A stretch of DNA of 64,000 nt from Brevinema andersonii (GCF_900112165.1 NZ_FOKY01000001.1:372001-436000); one strand, 5' to 3'; shown: positions 1-8,114, counted from the first letter of the stretch. Translations and numbers: made by a program. The notes: generated from the sequence alone by a model not told the origin.

Positions 1-629
1 AATACTTCTGCTATGCTCGGAAATTCCGGAATACTTTCGACTTTCATGACTTCTATTTGCTCAGCAACTATTTTTGGTTCCATATAGTGCAGACTTGTAT
101 AATTGTAATTTTCAGGATTATATTCAATATATTCTTGGTAATTTTCTTCTATGTTATCTGTTATGCTATTTGTATTTTCATCGCTGGTGTTTTGATTTTG
201 ATCTTGTGTATATTCTTCGAGTGTTTTTTTGAGCGTTTCATCAAAAATCTGCTGAAAAAGTGTGTAATTGCTCACTTCTTCGTAGTATTTTATAAATTCG
301 CTTCCATAATTGGATATATTGATTTCCGGATTTTTTTGGAGTTCGGCGATGCGGTCAAACGAGGATAACGCAAATTCTGTAGTTAAGCGTCCCTTAATTA
401 CACCAATTACTTCGTCATCGGGGATGTAATAGTTGGTGCGCTGATATAATAGGATATTCAAATCAAAAACATCATTAGGACGTGTACCTTTTACCCCAGT
501 AAGGGTCGAACTCACTTGAGTCCCGATTTTACCTGGGGAATCAACTGAGCGTTCGAGGTAATTTTCAAAAAGCTGAGATTGACTGAATCCTAAAACAGGA
601 ACCACCAAAAAAATAAATAAAAACCGCAT
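1..629 (-). CDS. Exported protein of unknown function, 3' end outside the window
   Basis: An open frame runs without a stop from an ATG at 629 to the left edge (209 codons seen), so the C-terminus is missing. The first 16 residues (MRFLFIFLVVPVLGFS) look like a cleavable signal peptide. The mature part is hydrophilic, and residues about 140-180 are rich in Asn, Glu, Gln and Tyr, as in a flexible linker. An AGAGGC element lies just upstream of the ATG. The start is 10 bases after the fabH stop, so it is probably the last gene of a plsX-fabH transcript. I recognise no domain. It is likely periplasmic or surface exposed; the function is unknown. Confidence 0.75.
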   Translation of the reverse strand, partial: MRFLFIFLVVPVLGFSQSQLFENYLERSVDSPGKIGTQVSSTLTGVKGTRPNDVFDLNILLYQRTNYYIPDDEVIGVIKGRLTTEFALSSFDRIAELQKNPEINISNYGSEFIKYYEEVSNYTLFQQIFDETLKKTLEEYTQDQNQNTSDENTNSITDNIEENYQEYIEYNPENYNYTSLHYMEPKIVAEQIEVMKVESIPEFPSIAEV

Positions 630-639
630 AAAGCCTCTT

Positions 640-1569
640 TTACCAGCGAATTAAACTGGCTCCCCACGTAAAACCACCACCTAAAGCAACTGTTGCCACA
701 AGCATGTCTTTTTTGAGGATGCCTTGAGTCTCAGCATCAGCTAATGCCAATGGAATGGTGCAGCTGCTGGTATTGGCATACTTATCAACATCAACAAATG
801 CTTTTTTCTCAAGCCCGAGTCTTTCTCCGACTGCTTGTATAATTCTAAGATTGGCCTGATGCGGTACAAGAAGATCAATATCTTTGAGATTGATGCCTGC
901 TTGGGAGCAGACATTTCGAATTTGTTCGTCCATAATGCGCACTGCTTGTTTGAAAACAGCTGTGCCATCCATACGAATAAAGCATTCTCCGTTTGTTTCT
1001 TTTGCATAAAGCAAATCGCCAAAAGTCCCATCGCCACCGAAAACGGTCTTGATAATTTTGTGTTGTCCTCTGTCTTCCACCACAAATGCTGTAGCTGCAT
1101 CGCCGAAGAGCACACAAGTATTTCTGTCTGTCCAATCAATGATGCTACTGAGCCTTTCTGCTGTAATACACAAAACTTTTCGAGCGAATCCGCTTTTGAT
1201 ATAGGCTTCAGCAGCTGTAAGAACATAGATAAATCCAGCGCATGCAGGTCCTATGTCGAATGCTGGAATTCCTGGGATATTTAATTCCTTCTGAACCAAT
1301 GCCGCAATAGAAGGAAAACGGAAATCTGGAGTGACTGTCGAACAGACAATGAGATCAATACTATTAGGATCGCTATTTTCAAGAGCTTTCCGTGAGGCTG
1401 CTAAAGCCATATCTAAGGTTGTTTCGTCAGGATCCGCAATATAGCGTGTTTTTATGCCTGTGCGTGAAACGATCCATTCATGCGTTGTATCTACAATTTT
1501 TGATAAATCTTCATTTGTTTTAACATTTTTGGGTACATAGATTCCAATTTTATTAATTCCTATTCCCAT
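640..1569 (-). CDS. fabH: 3-oxoacyl-[acyl-carrier-protein] synthase III (KASIII)
   Basis: Condenses acetyl-CoA (or another short acyl-CoA) with malonyl-ACP to start each round of type II fatty acid synthesis in the cytoplasm. At 309 aa it has the usual length. The catalytic triad is readable: Cys110 in GPACAGF, His237 in VPHQAN, and Asn266 in YANTSS, with the glycine-rich GGGFTWG motif near the C-terminus. The ATG at 1569 has AGGAAAG upstream. It follows plsX after 8 bases; the plsX-fabH pairing is widespread and couples phospholipid and fatty acid synthesis. No missing residues are apparent. Confidence 0.96.
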   Translation of the reverse strand: MGIGINKIGIYVPKNVKTNEDLSKIVDTTHEWIVSRTGIKTRYIADPDETTLDMALAASRKALENSDPNSIDLIVCSTVTPDFRFPSIAALVQKELNIPGIPAFDIGPACAGFIYVLTAAEAYIKSGFARKVLCITAERLSSIIDWTDRNTCVLFGDAATAFVVEDRGQHKIIKTVFGGDGTFGDLLYAKETNGECFIRMDGTAVFKQAVRIMDEQIRNVCSQAGINLKDIDLLVPHQANLRIIQAVGERLGLEKKAFVDVDKYANTSSCTIPLALADAETQGILKKDMLVATVALGGGFTWGASLIRW

Positions 1570-1577
1570 ATTCTTTC

Positions 1578-2618
1578 CTAATTTCTACTTATTGATTCAA
1601 GCCAAGTCTGATTTTTTTCGAGTTTATTATTGATTTCTTGAATGACATTATTTTCTATGGTTCGAACGCAGGCATCGATTGCATTTTTGAATGCTAGACT
1701 GCCTGATGATCCATGTCCGATTAGCACAATTCCTTTAACCCCAAGCAGCGGTGCCCCTCCAAAAATTTCCGGATCGAGTGCGTCTTTCACACGCTGGAAT
1801 GCAGGTTTTGCTAGCAGGGCACCAAACAATGTTATAAAACTGTTTCGAAATGCGTTTTTAAGCATCGTTGAAAAGCCAGAAGCTGTGCCTTCGATAACTT
1901 TTAGTGTAATATTTCCAACAAAACCGTCGCAAACAATAACATGAGCTTTTCCTTTAAATAATTCTTTGCCTTCTATATTACCTTTGAAATTCAAAAATCT
2001 TGTCTGTTTCATTTTTTTGTAAGTATCACGTGCAAGTTTTGAACCTTTGTATTCTTCTTCACCTGTGTTCAGTAGCCCAACAATCGGTGCGGGAACGTTC
2101 ATCATGAGTTCATAATAAATCTGGCCCATAAGTGCAAATTTTACAAGATCTTCCGGAGTGGTTTCTGAGCTGGCCCCAACGTCTAACAACATCGACGTAT
2201 GACCTCCAATTCCTTTTGTTAGAAATGTCGCAAGTGCTGGTTTTTTAATACCGGGCGCTCTTTTCAAAATCAGGGCTGCTCCTGTCACAATTGCTCCTGT
2301 ATTGCCAGGAGAAAAAAATGCATCCAGTTCGCCATTTTTGTATGCCGTAAGACCTACAACTACACTAGAATTAGGTTTTGTGCGCACAGCTGATAAAGGC
2401 TCGTCATTCATGGTGATAATGTTATCTGCATGCATAATAGAAATATTTGAAGGTCGTTCTATTTTTTGACAGACATCATCCAAAAGAATGGCTAGTTGTT
2501 TTTTGTCGCCGATCATTATGATTTCAGCCTGAGGGTGCATTAAAGCTCCTTCGACGGCGCCTTTTACTAAGTACCAAGGATCCCGTTCGCCGCTAGCAAT
2601 GTCTACACCTATTCTCAT
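1578..2618 (-). CDS. plsX: Phosphate acyltransferase PlsX
   Basis: Makes acyl-phosphate from acyl-ACP and inorganic phosphate, the first committed step of the PlsX/PlsY route to phosphatidic acid; a peripheral membrane enzyme. At 346 aa it is typical. Diagnostic blocks are present: SPGNTGA at residues 103-109, the RTKPNSSVVVGL block at 79-90, and a C-terminal VLIGHGSS motif. The N-terminus is unusual: where the family normally has a DAMGGD-type motif, this protein reads VDIASGERDP. The start at 2618 has GGAGC upstream and sits behind its own promoter at 2648-2676. It is cotranscribed with fabH. Confidence 0.94.
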   Translation of the reverse strand: MRIGVDIASGERDPWYLVKGAVEGALMHPQAEIIMIGDKKQLAILLDDVCQKIERPSNISIMHADNIITMNDEPLSAVRTKPNSSVVVGLTAYKNGELDAFFSPGNTGAIVTGAALILKRAPGIKKPALATFLTKGIGGHTSMLLDVGASSETTPEDLVKFALMGQIYYELMMNVPAPIVGLLNTGEEEYKGSKLARDTYKKMKQTRFLNFKGNIEGKELFKGKAHVIVCDGFVGNITLKVIEGTASGFSTMLKNAFRNSFITLFGALLAKPAFQRVKDALDPEIFGGAPLLGVKGIVLIGHGSSGSLAFKNAIDACVRTIENNVIQEINNKLEKNQTWLESISRN

Positions 2619-2647
2619 GATAATGCTCCGTTTGCTTAAATTAACAT

Positions 2648-2676
2648 ATTATAAAGCAAGACGTGAAATATCGCAA
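2648..2676 (-). promoter_or_regulatory. Sigma-70-type promoter for plsX-fabH
   Basis: On the minus strand a -35 box TTGCGA (2671-2676) and a perfect -10 box TATAAT (2648-2653) are separated by 17 bases. It lies between the rpmF terminator and the plsX start, which shows that plsX-fabH is transcribed separately from rpmF. Confidence 0.75.
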
Positions 2677-2689
2677 GAAAAAACTTTAA

Positions 2690-2717
2690 ACACAAAAAAC
2701 GGGCGTTCCGCGCCCGT
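2690..2717 (-). terminator. Rho-independent terminator of rpmF
   Basis: A 7-bp perfect stem (ACGGGCG at 2699-2705 with CGCCCGT at 2711-2717) is followed on the minus strand by TTTTTTG. It ends the short rpmF transcript. Confidence 0.88.
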
Positions 2718-2741
2718 AAAATAAGAAAATGATTTGAAACC

Positions 2742-2933
2742 TTAAACCTCTTCTATACCTGCGAATACTTTTCGGCCCTTATAAGTTCCACACGAACTAC
2801 AGACACGATGCGGTAATTTAGATGCTCCGCAATGATCGCATTTGGTGAGATTAGGGGCTTCCATTTTGTAATAGCTGTTAGCTCTTCGGATGCGAGCATG
2901 GCATTTAGACATTTTCTTTTTGGGTACGCCCAT
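2742..2933 (-). CDS. rpmF: 50S ribosomal protein L32
   Basis: Small zinc-ribbon protein of the large ribosomal subunit, 63 aa. The start is placed at 2933 (MGVPKKK...), five codons inside the longest frame, because GGAG lies six bases upstream and family members begin this way. Four cysteines at 32, 35, 45 and 48 (CDHC and CSSC) form a zinc ribbon, so this is the C+ zinc-binding form. It stands alone between a perfect consensus promoter and a terminator, although in many bacteria rpmF is cotranscribed with plsX and fabH; here it is next to them but insulated. Confidence 0.95.
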   Translation of the reverse strand: MGVPKKKMSKCHARIRRANSYYKMEAPNLTKCDHCGASKLPHRVCSSCGTYKGRKVFAGIEEV

Positions 2934-2962
2934 GATCTGCTCCTTCAATAAAAATACGAAAT

Positions 2963-2991
2963 ATTATAACATGTTTTCTGATGTTTGTCAA
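2963..2991 (-). promoter_or_regulatory. Perfect consensus promoter for rpmF
   Basis: TTGACA (2986-2991), 17 bases, TATAAT (2963-2968) on the minus strand: both boxes match consensus exactly, as expected for a ribosomal protein gene. The -35 box starts four bases after the stop codon of the upstream TonB-like gene. Confidence 0.85.
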
Positions 2992-2995
2992 CTTT

Positions 2996-3850
2996 TCAAC
3001 GGGCAAGATAAATAAAATGAAAACGAATTTTAACTTCTTCTTCCTTAGCAAGCTCTTCGGGTAGAGGACCGAAATTTCGAGCAAATATAATAGAATTCAA
3101 ACTTGCATTGTCTACTGTATCTGATCCAAATGATGATACAATTCGCGCATCCTGCACCGATCCATCCCGGCCTATCGTGTATTCGACAATGACAACGCCG
3201 TCTTTTAGCAGACCTTGATAATACTGGTAAATAGGAAAAAATTCTCGGTGATATTTTTCAATTTTTTTCTGCATATCAATGAAATAGGATGCATATTCTT
3301 TTGCTTCAGTAGCAACACTGATACGACCATTGTTGTATAGGTTAACCAGAGGAGGTTTGCTGACATCAAACAGTAACGGTGCAGTGGTGCCTCCTCCGGC
3401 TTGTTTTTGCGACTGAGCAGTTGGTTTTTTACTGGCTGATTCACCTGCTTCGAGCTGATTTTTTCCTTTTAATGAGGCCTTTTCTTGAGGAATTCCCGAA
3501 TCATTACCGTCTTGTCCCAAGTCGGCAGCTTGATTTTGAGGTGCATAATTATAAGTTTTTTCTTTTGTAGAGTCGAAATTAAGACTACTATTGACATTGT
3601 TTTTGTCAGAAATCGATGCATTTTCATCTATTGTAGGAGTTTCTGTGCGTGTTTCAAGAATAACGTTCTGTACGGCCTGGCGCGGGATTTTTTCAAAATC
3701 AATTAAGCTCCGAAGATGAGGTGATAAGCTCATCAGCCAAAAAATATACATATGCACGGTCAAAGATAGCCATAAAAAAAGCAGTAAATATAAAGCGCTT
3801 TTTTTTGACTGTTCGGAAAGGTGAAAGATTTTTGTTTTTTCCCCGTTCAA
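2996..3850 (-). CDS. TonB-like energy transducer
   Basis: 284 aa with TonB architecture: a short cytoplasmic N-terminus, one transmembrane helix at about residues 19-42, a long low-complexity periplasmic spacer rich in Ser, Gln, Asn and Lys (about 60-165), and a C-terminal TonB-type domain (about 205-284) containing the EYTIGRDGSVQDARIVSS block. Proteins of this kind pass proton-motive force from ExbB/ExbD to outer-membrane transporters, or act in envelope integrity like TolA. The start is a TTG at 3850, with AGGA six bases upstream. No exbB, exbD or receptor gene is nearby, so the partner is unknown. Confidence 0.78.
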   Translation of the reverse strand: MNGEKTKIFHLSEQSKKSALYLLLFLWLSLTVHMYIFWLMSLSPHLRSLIDFEKIPRQAVQNVILETRTETPTIDENASISDKNNVNSSLNFDSTKEKTYNYAPQNQAADLGQDGNDSGIPQEKASLKGKNQLEAGESASKKPTAQSQKQAGGGTTAPLLFDVSKPPLVNLYNNGRISVATEAKEYASYFIDMQKKIEKYHREFFPIYQYYQGLLKDGVVIVEYTIGRDGSVQDARIVSSFGSDTVDNASLNSIIFARNFGPLPEELAKEEEVKIRFHFIYLAR

Positions 3851-3879
3851 AATGTTTCCTAATTTTTCTTTCTTTATAT

Positions 3880-3909
3880 ATAATATAATATCTGCATAAT
3901 TTTTGTCAA
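3880..3909 (-). promoter_or_regulatory. Probable promoter of the TonB-like gene
   Basis: On the minus strand a perfect TTGACA (3904-3909) precedes an AT-only stretch in which TATATT (16-base spacer) or TATTAT (18-base spacer) can serve as the -10 box. The exact -10 is uncertain. Confidence 0.55.
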
Positions 3910-3925
3910 CAAAAGGGGCAGAAAA

Positions 3926-4360
3926 ATGAAGAAATGGACCATTTTTATCTATATCCTGTTAGTTATCGTGGTTGGTATGTCTATTACCGTAATGCGTCAG
4001 GAGCTTAACTACAAACAAGCTTCATGGATTAATGGTACACCCAAGCTTTATCATGTTGGCAGAACAGTAGTTCGGGCTGTGTTTGAAGTAGATTCAGCAG
4101 CGGCGATTTACTGGCGGGTTTATCAGGTGGACGCTCCTGAACCGAAGCTTTCAGATTTCACCAATATCAATCTCGAAAGCTTCGAGGGTTTGACAGCTTA
4201 CGGAGGATCATTCAGCCAGGGTTCGAACAATAGTTATACCAACTTGGCAGATGGTCTCCTGCCTTGTACCGATTATATTTTGTATAGTGTTGCTATTTCG
4301 TATATTGGTCCGTTCCGAGGCAAAATTAAACGTGTGCCATTCCGGACAAAAAACGGTTGA
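3926..4360 (+). CDS. Membrane-anchored protein with a fibronectin-like fold, unknown function
   Basis: 144 aa. An N-terminal hydrophobic helix (about residues 5-23) acts as a membrane anchor or uncleaved signal; the rest is a single beta-rich domain whose spacing (RAVFEVD, IYWRVYQVD, TDYILYSVA, KRVPFRT) resembles a fibronectin type III or similar immunoglobulin-like sandwich. This is a resemblance by eye, not a family assignment. AGGGG lies upstream of the ATG. The next gene starts 48 bases after its stop. Probably periplasmic-facing. Confidence 0.7.
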   Translation: MKKWTIFIYILLVIVVGMSITVMRQELNYKQASWINGTPKLYHVGRTVVRAVFEVDSAAAIYWRVYQVDAPEPKLSDFTNINLESFEGLTAYGGSFSQGSNNSYTNLADGLLPCTDYILYSVAISYIGPFRGKIKRVPFRTKNG

Positions 4361-4407
4361 CTTCAAGCAGAAAATTTTTTATAATTAAAAAAAATCGGAG
4401 GTATATT

Positions 4408-5187
4408 ATGAATTGGATTATATTAGGTGTTTTGATGCTTTCTTCATTAAAGGCTTATACTGAAGATCCTCCAGCTCAAGAAGTAATAACTACTGAAGGA
4501 ACTGTAACCATTGAACAAACCAATTTAATTCCGATTTCTGTAGAATCTTCTAGCGATTTCAATCCCGAAGCAACGGCATTATTAATGGTTGCTGCTCGTA
4601 CTGGCGATCTGGATACCGTCAAAAAACAAATTACCAGAAATGCTGACGTTAATGCGCGTGCCTTTCCTAACGTAACAAATGGAGCTACAGCTTTGATGTG
4701 TGCGGCAGGGACTCGCCATTTTTTGGTGATGAAGTTTTTGTTAGATATGGGCGCTGGTGTTAACCTGACAGCGGAACGTGATGGAATTACAGGAATTACG
4801 GCGCTGATGGTGGCTGCACATAACGGGCCGGTCCAAAATGCTGAAATGTTGGTCAGTTATGGTGCCGATATAAATGCAACCACAGGTGGGCGTCTTGCTG
4901 GGAATACGGCGTTGATGTCTGCTGCATCAGGCGATAGGCCGGAGGTTATCAAATATCTTTTAAGTTTGGGTGTAGATGTCAATGCCCAGACTGATCAGGG
5001 TTTGACAGCATTAATGATTGCATCCCAAAAAGGGAGCATCGAAAGTGTAACAGCTCTTTTGGAGTCGAAAGCTATTAATTTGCAGATTCGTGATAAAAAT
5101 GGAAAACATGCTCTCAATTATGCGTTTGAGCAGGGTCATGAAGATGCGGTCGAGGCCTTAATCGAAGCGGGTGCTCGATTTAATTAA
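4408..5187 (+). CDS. Exported ankyrin-repeat protein
   Basis: 259 aa. I place the start at 4408, 17 codons inside the longest frame, because a strong GGAGG site lies just upstream and the resulting N-terminus (MNWIILGVLMLSSLKA) is a good signal peptide. After a linker there are about five ankyrin repeats, recognisable from the recurring TALMxAA, GADVNA and LLDMGA or LLSLGV patterns (residues about 60-255). Ankyrin repeats bind protein partners; an exported version probably works in the periplasm or at the surface. Its 3' end overlaps the convergent TPR lipoprotein gene by 8 bases. Confidence 0.86.
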   Translation: MNWIILGVLMLSSLKAYTEDPPAQEVITTEGTVTIEQTNLIPISVESSSDFNPEATALLMVAARTGDLDTVKKQITRNADVNARAFPNVTNGATALMCAAGTRHFLVMKFLLDMGAGVNLTAERDGITGITALMVAAHNGPVQNAEMLVSYGADINATTGGRLAGNTALMSAASGDRPEVIKYLLSLGVDVNAQTDQGLTALMIASQKGSIESVTALLESKAINLQIRDKNGKHALNYAFEQGHEDAVEALIEAGARFN

Positions 5188-5857
5188 ATCTCCATTGTTT
5201 ATAGAGAATTTCAGCTCTTACCTTCACTGGATTTATAGAAAGCTTGGGCGTATTTAATACGGTTTCTGGATTTTGTTTAGCTTTTTGCGGGTCTTTCTTA
5301 TGAATTTTGATAGCTTCTTCTACCAAAAAATGCGCGAATGACTGGTTGATAAAGTGTTTTTTACCTTTCGTTGAATGGAATGCTTTTCTATACATTTCGT
5401 GTGCGGTGCGGAAATCTTCAGCCTGACGAGCTGTCTGTGCGTAACCGTAATAATAGTAGTAATTTTTTGATTTAAGTGACTTTTCAAAGAAAATTTTTGC
5501 TGAATCGTAATCATTAAGACCGGCAAAAGATTCTCCAATATTAAAATTTAATTTTGCTTTTTGTTTAAGACTAGATTTTTTGTCCATAATGTTTGTGCCG
5601 ATATGAATTGCTTTCTTAAAGCAGCCGCTTTCTCTAAGATACGAAACTAAATCGAATTGAAGGCTTGTCGAATTTTCTAAGATGTTACTGTGATGACATA
5701 AAACCAGTGCTGCATGATAGGGATTGGTTTTTGATAAAGAATAAGTGTAACTTTTGAGCTGTTTTTCTTGAGAAAAGCTGGGAATGATTAAGGTATTTTC
5801 AGGTGACGTTCTATTGCAACTGATGAATAACAATAGTGGTAAACTTAGGTATTTCAT
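5180..5857 (-). CDS. TPR-repeat lipoprotein
   Basis: 225 aa. The N-terminus LPLLLFISCNRTS is a lipoprotein signal with cleavage before Cys14. The mature part is alpha-helical with tetratricopeptide-like repeats, clearest around GLNDYDSAKIFFEKSLK and AEDFRTAHEMYRKAF, where the TPR residues Y, A, A and F recur. It is probably attached to the inner or outer membrane facing the periplasm, as a protein-interaction scaffold. No good Shine-Dalgarno site precedes the ATG at 5857. The structured RNA at 5900-6050 is transcribed towards it and ends 42 bases upstream, so it could be translated from a read-through transcript. Confidence 0.75.
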   Translation of the reverse strand: MKYLSLPLLLFISCNRTSPENTLIIPSFSQEKQLKSYTYSLSKTNPYHAALVLCHHSNILENSTSLQFDLVSYLRESGCFKKAIHIGTNIMDKKSSLKQKAKLNFNIGESFAGLNDYDSAKIFFEKSLKSKNYYYYYGYAQTARQAEDFRTAHEMYRKAFHSTKGKKHFINQSFAHFLVEEAIKIHKKDPQKAKQNPETVLNTPKLSINPVKVRAEILYKQWRFN

Positions 5858-5899
5858 AGTTTTTTATTAAAAAATTGGCCTCACGGAGCTGGAGTTCTT

Positions 5900-6050
5900 G
5901 ACTATCTCTTTTTCTACCGATTATTATCTTGCCAGGCAAAACCACTAAAGAATGAATCCAAAACTCCTTGAGGATATTTACAGATTATCTTTAGTGGTTC
6001 AAAATAACTTGAGTTGATCAATTGTAAGATATAAATATAAAGAGATAGTC
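5900..6050 (-). ncRNA. Rod-shaped structured RNA, candidate 6S RNA
   Basis: No protein frame occupies this 151-base stretch, yet it folds end to end. The 5' end (6039-6050, GACTATCTCTTT) pairs perfectly with the 3' end (5900-5911). Inside that, TATCTT (6026-6031) can pair with AAGATA (5925-5930), then comes a large asymmetric internal bubble, then an 11-bp perfect helix (5989-5999 with 5940-5950), and a small apical hairpin at 5965-5974. A closing stem, central bubble and terminal arm in a ~150-200 nt RNA is the shape of 6S RNA, which binds the housekeeping RNA polymerase. A promoter at 6057-6085 would start transcription exactly at G6050. Alternative: a structured leader of the TPR lipoprotein gene. 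No terminator was found at the 3' end. Confidence 0.5.
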
Positions 6051-6056
6051 TGACTT

Positions 6057-6085
6057 ATTGTAACTGGGAATTTTCAAAAAGTCAA
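6057..6085 (-). promoter_or_regulatory. Promoter of the structured RNA at 5900-6050
   Basis: Minus strand -35 TTGACT (6080-6085), 17-base spacer, -10 TACAAT (6057-6062). The predicted +1, seven bases after the -10 box, is the first base of the closing helix of the RNA. Confidence 0.7.
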
Positions 6086-6101
6086 GAAAATATAAAAACT
6101 C

Positions 6102-6130
6102 TTGAGAAAAATGTTAAATTTTAGTATAAT
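6102..6130 (+). promoter_or_regulatory. Promoter of lysS
   Basis: TTGAGA (6102-6107), 17 bases, TATAAT (6125-6130). The TTG of this -35 box is also the first codon of the longest lysS frame, so that upstream start is not used. Confidence 0.78.
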
Positions 6131-6152
6131 AAGCAAAAATAAAAGGAATTTT

Positions 6153-7628
6153 ATGATGAACCATACGGAAAACAGTTCGGATGAGCGCAATATTCGCCTG
6201 CAAAAGCTTGATACTTGGAAGAAAAAAGGAGTTGATCCATTTCCCTCGCAGCCGGAAATTGCTAGGAATTTTTACTCGGCAGAGTTGATCGCGTTGTTTC
6301 AAGAAAATTCCGAAGAATCGGTTGAGGGTGTAATTGCAGGGCGTATTATTCTCAAGAGGGATTTCGGAAAAGCCGGATTTATTACACTTAAGGATGAACA
6401 AGGCACAATTCAATTGTATTTCCGCCAAGATGTTCTAGGTGACAACCTCTTTGAGTGTTATAAGCTGCTTGATTTAGGTGATATTGTGTCGGCAAGCGGA
6501 GAAATGTTTTTCACAAAACACGGGGAACCTACACTGAAAGTACAAGCATTCAACCTGCTGGCAAAGGCTTTAAGGCCTTTGCCAGAAAAATTCCACGGCC
6601 TCGAAGACGTCGAGACCCGTTATCGGAAACGTTATCTCGATTTGATTGCAAACCCTAGCGTGAAAGATGATTTTATCCTCCGTTCGAATCTTGTGTTTGA
6701 ATTGCGTGATTTTTTACATAAAGAGGGCTTTCTTGAAGTTGAAACACCTATGATGCATCCTGTCGCTGGTGGTGCTATGGCTCGTCCATTTGTTACGCAT
6801 CATAATGCTTTGGACATGGAATTGTATCTGCGTATTGCGCCTGAGCTGTATCTCAAACGGCTGGTAGTAGGTGGAATGCATAAAATATTTGAAGTCAACC
6901 GGAATTTCCGAAACGAAGGTATTGATACGAAGCATAATCCTGAGTTTACGATGGTGGAAATTTACGAAGCATATACGAATTGGCGTGGTATGGCGGATTT
7001 GTTTGTAAAAATTATGTGTCATTTGGGACAGGAGTTGAAAAATGCTACTCTAATAGAGTACCAAGGCCGTCAGGTAGATATCGGGAAATGGCATGAAATT
7101 TCCTATATGGAAGCGCTTCGGGAAAAGGGTGTTGATCTTATTACTTTAGCTGACGTTGGAGCTTTGAGAGGTGCTGCTGTGCAATATGGAGTGGAACTTG
7201 ACGGTGTAACGGAATATTGGGATATTGCTGCGTGTCTTTTTGACGAGCTTGTAGAGCCGGATCTTATTGATCCGACGATTGTTTACGATTATCCTGCAGC
7301 AATTTCGCCACTTTCAAAACGTAAAGCCTCTCATCCTGAACTGGCGGAACGTTTTGAAGCTTATGTGTTTGGGATGGAGCTGAGTAATGGATTTTCTGAG
7401 CTTAACAACCCACTAGAACAGTATAGAGTTTTTGAAGCTCAGGCACACCGCAAATTTGAGGGTGATCTCGAAGCGATGAATGTGGATGAAGATTTTATCG
7501 AAGCCCTCGAGCAAGGTTTGCCACCTACGGGAGGAATTGGTATTGGTATTGATCGTCTTGTGATGCTTTTTGCTGATAAATCTTCTATTCGTGATGTGAT
7601 TCTGTTCCCGGTAATGAAGCCTAAGTAA
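6153..7628 (+). CDS. lysS: Lysine--tRNA ligase, class II
   Basis: Charges tRNA-Lys with lysine in the cytoplasm. About 491 aa, normal for LysS. An N-terminal OB-fold anticodon-binding domain (GVIAGRIILKRDFGKAGFITL and following) is followed by the class II catalytic core: motif 2 around FRNEGIDTKHNPEFTMVE and motif 3 in GIGIGIDRLVMLF near the C-terminus. Transcription starts downstream of 6130, so the start is the ATG pair at 6153/6156, with AAGGA five or eight bases upstream. Either ATG is possible. It is the class II form, not the class I enzyme found in several other spirochaetes. Confidence 0.95.
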   Translation: MMNHTENSSDERNIRLQKLDTWKKKGVDPFPSQPEIARNFYSAELIALFQENSEESVEGVIAGRIILKRDFGKAGFITLKDEQGTIQLYFRQDVLGDNLFECYKLLDLGDIVSASGEMFFTKHGEPTLKVQAFNLLAKALRPLPEKFHGLEDVETRYRKRYLDLIANPSVKDDFILRSNLVFELRDFLHKEGFLEVETPMMHPVAGGAMARPFVTHHNALDMELYLRIAPELYLKRLVVGGMHKIFEVNRNFRNEGIDTKHNPEFTMVEIYEAYTNWRGMADLFVKIMCHLGQELKNATLIEYQGRQVDIGKWHEISYMEALREKGVDLITLADVGALRGAAVQYGVELDGVTEYWDIAACLFDELVEPDLIDPTIVYDYPAAISPLSKRKASHPELAERFEAYVFGMELSNGFSELNNPLEQYRVFEAQAHRKFEGDLEAMNVDEDFIEALEQGLPPTGGIGIGIDRLVMLFADKSSIRDVILFPVMKPK

Positions 7629-7695
7629 AAAAAATTAAAAAAAAACTCATAGAATTCAAGTTTATGCCGATTGTGCTCCGAAGTTAGAATAAAAT

Positions 7696-7724
7696 AACAA
7701 AGAACGGAATCTCACCTCTTTGTT
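7696..7724 (+). promoter_or_regulatory. Hairpin abutting the ribosome binding site of the next gene
   Basis: An 8-bp perfect stem (AACAAAGA at 7696-7703 with TCTTTGTT at 7717-7724) ends directly against the AAGGAGG site (7725-7731) of the small exported protein. It may protect the mRNA end or affect ribosome access. Confidence 0.45.
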
Positions 7725-7736
7725 AAGGAGGCTTTT

Positions 7737-8114
7737 ATGAAATATAAATTGCTTCTTCCTTTAAGTCTTGCGGCGACGGGTGCAGCATGTTCACAGGTAG
7801 CTCCTGAAGCAATTGATATGCAAGGGCTTTGGAAGTGGTCAAATGTTGATACTGGTGCAGAGGTGCCTGTTCTTAAAACTCACACACTGGTACTGAAAAA
7901 TAATTCTTTTGAGGAGTCGATTGAAGAAGGTCAAGCGATGAAATTATCTGATCAAGGTACTTATACTGTAAATCAGAGAGGTTCTGATATTTTGCTGCAT
8001 TTATCGGGTTCGACTCCGAAAGTTTATCACGGAAAGTGGACTGTTGGTCAGTTTATGGTTGAACAGACAAATAGTGTTAAGTTAGATTTACCAGCTCTTT
8101 TCAAAAGGCAATAA
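7737..8114 (+). CDS. Small exported protein, probable lipoprotein
   Basis: 125 aa. The N-terminus has a signal peptide (MKYKLLLPLSLAATGAACSQ); a Cys at position 18 in TGAAC could be lipidated, since spirochaete lipoboxes are loose. The mature part is a compact beta-rich domain of about 100 residues (DMQGLWKWSN, THTLVLKNNSFEE, GTYTVNQRG, YHGKWTVGQF), similar in layout to lipocalin-like stress or envelope proteins, but I cannot assign a family. It has a full AAGGAGG site and its own terminator, so it is monocistronic or the end of a lysS transcript. Confidence 0.78.
   Translation: MKYKLLLPLSLAATGAACSQVAPEAIDMQGLWKWSNVDTGAEVPVLKTHTLVLKNNSFEESIEEGQAMKLSDQGTYTVNQRGSDILLHLSGSTPKVYHGKWTVGQFMVEQTNSVKLDLPALFKRQ

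Noticed and set aside
57-368. A 103-codon plus-strand frame
   Set aside because: It is antisense to the truncated exported protein gene, whose signal peptide, ribosome site and operon position are convincing; the frame is a low-complexity shadow.
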